DNA from: Isohypsibius dastychi
Taxonomy: Eukaryota > Tardigrada > Eutardigrada > Parachela > Isohypsibiidae
Reading direction: 5' to 3'
Length of the DNA: 11,982 bases
Assembly (NCBI GenBank): GCA_034696485.1
Contig: JAQIWT010001194.1
Span: 1-11,982, forward strand
The notes under the pieces are model-generated. The model did no database searches. It was not told the DNA's origin and saw nothing but the letters and a program-made list of their open reading frames with translations. Below are positions 8,028 to 11,982 of this stretch, in pieces; positions within the stretch are counted from its first letter, which is position 1, and every line of letters starts with the position of its first letter. The translations under genes were made by a program, and so were the position numbers.

Positions 8028-9108
8028 TTATATCCGATCGTCTAAAAGCGATTCTTCCATATTTGTGAGAGCATCGCTCGTCGATAGGTCAAAAAAATTT
8101 CGGGGTGCGGCTCTAGGAGACTGCTCATCCAATCGCGCAATCATTTCTTCTTTAGAAGGAGAATGCCTCTTAGAGGATAAATACAAACCGACAATTAGGA
8201 TCAGTACGCCACACACAAACCCCAACACGTTTTCAAATTCATGGAAATTTTTGTAGCTCTGGAAATATGCCACACCAAACACAATTGTAATTGACGTGGA
8301 CATAGTCTCGAACATTGGAACAAAAACCCCTTGTTCAAAATTACGTAACCCAAGGTTGAGTAATAGTAGCTGAGCCACTAAGCCAGATATCCAGATAATA
8401 GTCATAATAATTGCATCGACGTCCATGAACTGATTCTCTCCATTCATTGTTCGAGCAAAAAGCTCCGTCACCACTTTGCTTAGGGTGACCGAGAAAGCTG
8501 ATAAAATTGCGAGTGCGGATGCGAGAAACATTGGTGCTTTTGGTTCACCCACATTTTTGAAATTCTTGCGACATTGGTGACCGAGAATCAACATTGCACT
8601 CACCATTGTAATATTGAAGAAAATAAAGGGAGACTCTATCCACATATGACGAAGTTTTGCCGCATCCAAAGATGATTCTTCCTGTGGTGTTGGAATAGGA
8701 GCGCAAGCCACAGTAAGTGCGGAACCTGCGATGAGGAGGAATAGATTGAACGCATCCCACTGATAAAATATGTGAATTCCGTCATATCTGGGCAAGAAAG
8801 CAAAATCTTCTCCAAAAACGTAAATCGAAGCTACAGCATTGAACACTAATGATAAATTGCCGACTGCAACGACTGTGCTTTCGCTAGCCAGCCCGAGAAA
8901 AACAAGCTCGAGCGCTTGACCAAGTGCAAATACTAGGAATGACGCGATCCACTTAGGGTTGCCACACAATGCCTTGAAGGCGTCCGATTCATCGATGTCA
9001 TCCTTTTCGCCAGAGCCATACCTCAGAGTTGCCAAGCGTTGTCCAGTATAGCCGGCAACGACGAAGATGTCGCCGGCGAGCTCAACCAAAACGCCCAGAA
9101 GTTCCTTC
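8028..9108 (-). CDS. NIPA-family membrane protein, putative Mg2+ transporter; 5' end unresolved
   Basis: The frame ends in TAA at 8030-8028 and encodes about 359 aa with about nine hydrophobic segments, as expected for the NIPA (DUF803) family of the drug/metabolite transporter superfamily. Family-like blocks are WIASFLVFALGQALELVFLGLA, SESTVVAVGNLSLVFNA, FLLIAGSALTVACAP and LLLLNLGLRNFEQGVFVPMFET. The C-terminal tail is cytosolic-looking, charged and Ser-rich. NIPA proteins of animals are reported to carry Mg2+, and the substrate here is inferred. Between the upstream in-frame TAA (9122-9120) and the first membrane segment there is no ATG. The minus strand reads ACTAAT...GACAG|G near 9110, a good branch site and acceptor, so an upstream exon probably supplies the start. 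I placed the exon edge at 9108; AAG|GAA (edge 9104) is an alternative. An initiation at a non-ATG codon is less likely. Confidence 0.85.
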
Positions 9109-9121
9109 CTGTCGGCAAATT
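9109..9121 (-). other. Candidate 3' splice site upstream of the NIPA exon
   Basis: On the minus strand, AATTTGCCGACAG precedes the NIPA reading frame, and an AACTAAT branch-like sequence lies just upstream (about 9118-9125). The spacing resembles that of the two confirmed V-ATPase introns. The matching donor and first exon are not certain. One phase-compatible option is ATGCCC|GTACGG near 9466-9455 with the AAG|GAA acceptor, which would make an intron of about 355 nt. Confidence 0.45.
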
Positions 9122-10062
9122 AGTTCAGTCTCTCAAACGGGGACTGGTGGGACACACATTTTTATCTTTAATTGTCGTTTTATCTTTAAATATCGACCTA
9201 AAAACACGTTTCCGTAACAAAAACGACGGTTCCTCCACCGATGCTACGGATTAGGGCAAGGCACTATCGCTAGCCTTTGAAGAAGAGTAGAAACACCTAG
9301 CACAGCTCGGCGAAGAAATTGTATCATATTGAACTGAACTTTCAACTTTTGGCTGCGATTCAATTATTGGAATGAGTCGTCGTCAATAAAACTATTAAAC
9401 TATTATAAAAGCCACAAATGAGCACACAGTGAACAGTCCTCTCAGTCGTAAAAGGATCCGTACGGGCATTAAAATTCGGAAATCTGAATTTCAAGTGATA
9501 TTGACCCCTATCAGCAGAGGCATAGTAAGACATGAGCGCAACTCAATTTTCGTCTGTCGATCTAAGTCGGTAGGTGATAAAAATAAAAAATCAACAAGTC
9601 GAACAAGGAGACGCTCCACTTTGGAGACTATCCGGTTCCATCAAAGATCACAATTAAAGGCCCAAAATATTTTGAATGCTTATAGAGTTGTGCCACTTTG
9701 CACGGATAATTACTTGGACCGGGCGTTCTTGTGCCGGTTCCCCCACAGCCTGAACAGTCTCCTTCCCACTGAACAGGGCTTTTCAAGTTATTTACTTTGC
9801 CACGTATTCAGCGTGCAATTGTTGGCATTAAATTCTGGTCCCTTGTAGCTAGACTCTTGGGATTAGCCCCCTCATTGTCTAAGAGTCTCGGAAGGCCGTG
9901 GATCTACTCGCGACTTCGAACCCTGTTCATTTCGGTCTGGGGCTGAAATTATTCCTTCGCAAGGTCGTGGTCGTGTGTTTGGTTTAAATACGTATCATTT
10001 CCGACAAATGAACTTTGTTTGATCCTCGACTTAAGCGTGCGTGCATCCAATAATAAAGCAAA
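9111..10062. other. Long intergenic region: 5' regions of the NIPA and MBL genes
   Basis: About 950 bp lie between the divergent NIPA main exon and the MBL start. The 9111-9420 part is AT-rich. The 9650-9960 part is closer to coding base composition and could contain UTR exons. A 139-codon open frame on the plus strand (9429-9848) contains no internal methionine codon and resembles nothing I know, so I do not call it a gene. A missing 5' NIPA exon should lie here on the minus strand. I found no tRNA or other recognisable RNA gene. Confidence 0.5.
9851..9888. repeat. Inverted repeat AGACTCTT / AAGAGTCT
   Basis: Perfect 8-bp arms (9851-9858 and 9881-9888) flank a 22-nt loop that itself contains GGG...CCCC pairing potential (9859-9870). 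It lies about 175-210 bp upstream of the MBL start codon, so it is probably in the promoter or 5' UTR. A role as a binding site or RNA hairpin is possible but unproven. Confidence 0.45.
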
Positions 10063-11982
10063 ATGTCGGCTAGCAAAGATTCCCGCGGTGCTGAAGCACG
10101 GAGAAGAGGACCGGAGTCTCTCCTGCCAAGCTTGAGCCCATCGAAAAAGCAACCCAATCCACATTCGGTAAATGAGGCCGCGCTAGTTGAACTCGATGAC
10201 GACTTGCACGATTTACAAGATGATGAGGTTGACAATGTGGAATTCTCATCACAATCGTCCCACCCTAATGTTCCCACACTTTCATCTCGTATACATGTTA
10301 GGACTTCATCATTTGGTAACGGCAATAAGTCACCTGACAGCCCCAAACACCTGAGCTCATCGTTGCCTTCTCGCAAAGGCCTTGCCGCACTGAAGCAGGA
10401 AAGGCGTGATTCACTCCTAGGACGTGGCTCCTCATTGGGCTCTCCTCGAGGATCGGGCGGTTTTCAGCAAAGCACATCGTTAAGGGAACACTCAGGCTTA
10501 TCGAATCAGATTTTAGTAGAGATGGATACGGACTCTGACGAGGACTCGCCATTTCCTCCTCCGATTTCATCCATGGACCAAGTGTCACATGTCAAGAATG
10601 TCAATCCCACCATTCGTCTTCGAGCGAACGCGAAGGTTCCAGTAAATACAGGAGGTGCGCGTAAGATGCTTGCCGGAATCAGGGAACGGAAGTTCGCGCA
10701 AGAGAGGTCTATGAGCACACCGACAACACCAACATACCGGCTTGGTCCAGAAATCCCTTCTCCGACAGAAAAATCGCTTGGCTTTTATAGATTGGAGCGA
10801 GGAGGTGTTGTCGTGGCTACTTCTGCTGGGTCCATTCAGTTCGGTATTCCTCCGGAGACCATTAAGGATACTTTGTTGTTAGGAATTGAAGTCCCTCAAT
10901 ATTTCGTTGTCCCTCGCGATCGTTTCGACATTGTTGCCGGTTTGAATATGTGCGAGGTCGAATTCCCCGGCTATTATCAATTCTTTTTAAAGAACAAAAG
11001 CTTAACTCTCGTAGCCTCGGCGGAGGCTGAACGATCGATAAAGCAGCTCATGCATGAAATTCTCCAAGGCCCACCTGATGCTCATCTGTATGCGAATGAA
11101 GAGTGTGTTGGTGACTACGAGGCGCGCCCTGACCATATCAAGGAGATGGCGTACTTTGTTCGTCCGCGCAATGGACGAAGCATTACTGTTGAGTCGCTGT
11201 TCTCCTTCATCCGACTTGAGCCGATAATATCTACTGTCTCCGATGTGTTTATGGATGCCGTACATTCAGAGAAGGACGGCTGCGACTTTGATATGGTGGT
11301 TTCTAAAGCGAGGATAAACGAGAACGTGGAGATCCATGAGACTACAAGGGAATGGAAGGTCTATGATAGGGGTTTGGAGGTTGCCAGCGTAGAATTTTGG
11401 CTTGCTTCGACGGTTCCGCCGCGGTTTCCTTTAGCAATGGTGTTGCCTACCCGGACCTTTGTTCCTCCCACTCTCGGTGTGACCGTTCTCGGCTCCTCTC
11501 ATGGATTTGATCCCAAACAGGCGACGAGCGGTTTCGTGCTTTGGATGTATGGCCGCGGGGTGATGGTGGACCCACCTCCAAACGCTACAGACCTTTTGAA
11601 ACGCGGCGGTATTTCTCCGAGATGGATTTCCGCAATCATCCTAACTCATTGTCATGCCGACCATGATGCTGGAACATTCCAGAAAATTCTTGTTGAAGGC
11701 AGGGTCACCCTGATAACGACGAAGACGATAATGGCAAGCTTTTTGCGGAAATATTCAAAGATATCGGGGTTTACTGAAGCTTTTCTTTGCAGATTGTTCG
11801 AGCCACGAGTGGTTAAAACTGGAGAAGATGTCTTCTACGGTGGAGGAATTTTCAGATTCTTCTACGCCTTTCACGCACTCCCGTGCATCGGATTCAACGT
11901 TAATGTTGGAGGGAAATCGATCGCCTATTCAGCTGACACTCTCTTTGATCCTGACATGTTGCAGCAGTTGACCGAGGAAGGG
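10063..11982 (+). CDS. Metallo-beta-lactamase-fold hydrolase with a long N-terminal region, truncated by the window edge
   Basis: From ATG 10063 (AAAATGTCG, A at -3) the frame stays open for exactly 640 codons to the window end. Residues 1-235 are disordered: Ser/Pro-rich, with acidic patches (DTDSDEDSPF) and SP/TP sites (TPTTPTY). Residues about 240-460 are a folded region containing QFGIPPETIKDTLL, YFVVPRDRFD and EVEFPGYYQFFL. A metallo-beta-lactamase domain starts near 470 and shows the metal-binding THCHADHDAG motif (H529, H531, D533, H534), a later His (H604, FHALPCIGF) and AYSADT (D625), which resembles the bridging-Asp YSGDT motif of RNase Z and class II cyclic-nucleotide phosphodiesterases. 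The metal site looks intact as far as it goes; the last ligand should lie beyond the edge. A phosphodiesterase or nuclease-like hydrolase is plausible. In some protists such domains are fused to cyclic-nucleotide-binding domains, which would be downstream here. The exact substrate cannot be told. Confidence 0.92.
   Translation, partial: MSASKDSRGAEARRRGPESLLPSLSPSKKQPNPHSVNEAALVELDDDLHDLQDDEVDNVEFSSQSSHPNVPTLSSRIHVRTSSFGNGNKSPDSPKHLSSSLPSRKGLAALKQERRDSLLGRGSSLGSPRGSGGFQQSTSLREHSGLSNQILVEMDTDSDEDSPFPPPISSMDQVSHVKNVNPTIRLRANAKVPVNTGGARKMLAGIRERKFAQERSMSTPTTPTYRLGPEIPSPTEKSLGFYRLERGGVVVATSAGSIQFGIPPETIKDTLLLGIEVPQYFVVPRDRFDIVAGLNMCEVEFPGYYQFFLKNKSLTLVASAEAERSIKQLMHEILQGPPDAHLYANEECVGDYEARPDHIKEMAYFVRPRNGRSITVESLFSFIRLEPIISTVSDVFMDAVHSEKDGCDFDMVVSKARINENVEIHETTREWKVYDRGLEVASVEFWLASTVPPRFPLAMVLPTRTFVPPTLGVTVLGSSHGFDPKQATSGFVLWMYGRGVMVDPPPNATDLLKRGGISPRWISAIILTHCHADHDAGTFQKILVEGRVTLITTKTIMASFLRKYSKISGFTEAFLCRLFEPRVVKTGEDVFYGGGIFRFFYAFHALPCIGFNVNVGGKSIAYSADTLFDPDMLQQLTEEG

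Noticed and set aside
9429-9848. 139-codon plus-strand open frame
   Set aside because: It begins at a GTG, contains no methionine codon and shows no recognisable motif. It could at most be part of a UTR or exon, and I cannot support it as a gene.
9890-9945. tRNA-like TTCGAAC segment
   Set aside because: The surrounding bases do not form a cloverleaf on either strand, and the T-loop consensus (TTC with the invariant C61) is not met.
10298-10718. Minus-strand open frames opposite the MBL N-terminus
   Set aside because: The plus-strand frame continues without a stop into a clear metallo-beta-lactamase domain, so the opposite frames are shadows of its serine-rich region.

Overview
This is a nuclear genome window from a eukaryote, most likely a protist or alga. 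The evidence is a V-ATPase subunit B gene split by two short spliceosomal introns (70 and 55 nt), single-gene promoters, A-at-minus-3 Kozak contexts (three of four ATGs continue as ATGGC), and a eukaryote-type LRR protein and NIPA-type transporter. Genes are compact and intron-poor, and both confirmed introns carry a yeast-like ACTAAC branch site close to the acceptor. That style fits several unicellular lineages. A red alga is one possibility, but the sequence alone does not settle it.

Layout, left to right. (1) Positions <1-4420, minus strand: one uninterrupted reading frame of at least 1473 codons that runs off the left edge. It has an N-terminal leucine-rich-repeat domain with a C-terminal cap, followed by more than 1100 residues of helical, possibly armadillo-like sequence. 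(2) Positions 4421-4799: a short divergent promoter region with a tandem TTGACN hexamer. (3) Positions 4800-6424, plus strand: a complete three-exon gene for the non-catalytic B subunit of the vacuolar H+-ATPase (499 aa). (4) Positions 6425-7077: AT-rich intergenic DNA with small inverted repeats. (5) Positions 7078-7941, plus strand: a 287-aa protein I do not recognise, with a beta-rich front half, a basic/charged helix, an acidic serine patch and a short coiled coil; it may be a DNA-binding regulator. (6) Positions 8028-about 9108, minus strand: a NIPA-family membrane protein (putative Mg2+ transporter) that lacks an ATG in its main exon, so a 5' exon is probably missing from this reading. 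(7) Positions 9111-10062: a long intergenic/5' region with one clear inverted repeat. (8) Positions 10063->11982, plus strand: the first 640 residues of a large metallo-beta-lactamase-fold protein with a disordered N-terminus and an unusual conserved-looking domain ahead of the hydrolase; it runs off the right edge.

The genes do not form an operon or an obvious shared pathway. Two pairs are divergent (LRR/V-ATPase and NIPA/MBL) and one is convergent (unknown gene/NIPA, 86 bp apart). I see no tRNA, rRNA, mobile element, CRISPR array or virus-derived gene. The most interesting items are the architectures of the giant LRR protein and the MBL protein, the unrecognised 287-aa protein, and the hidden start of the NIPA gene.
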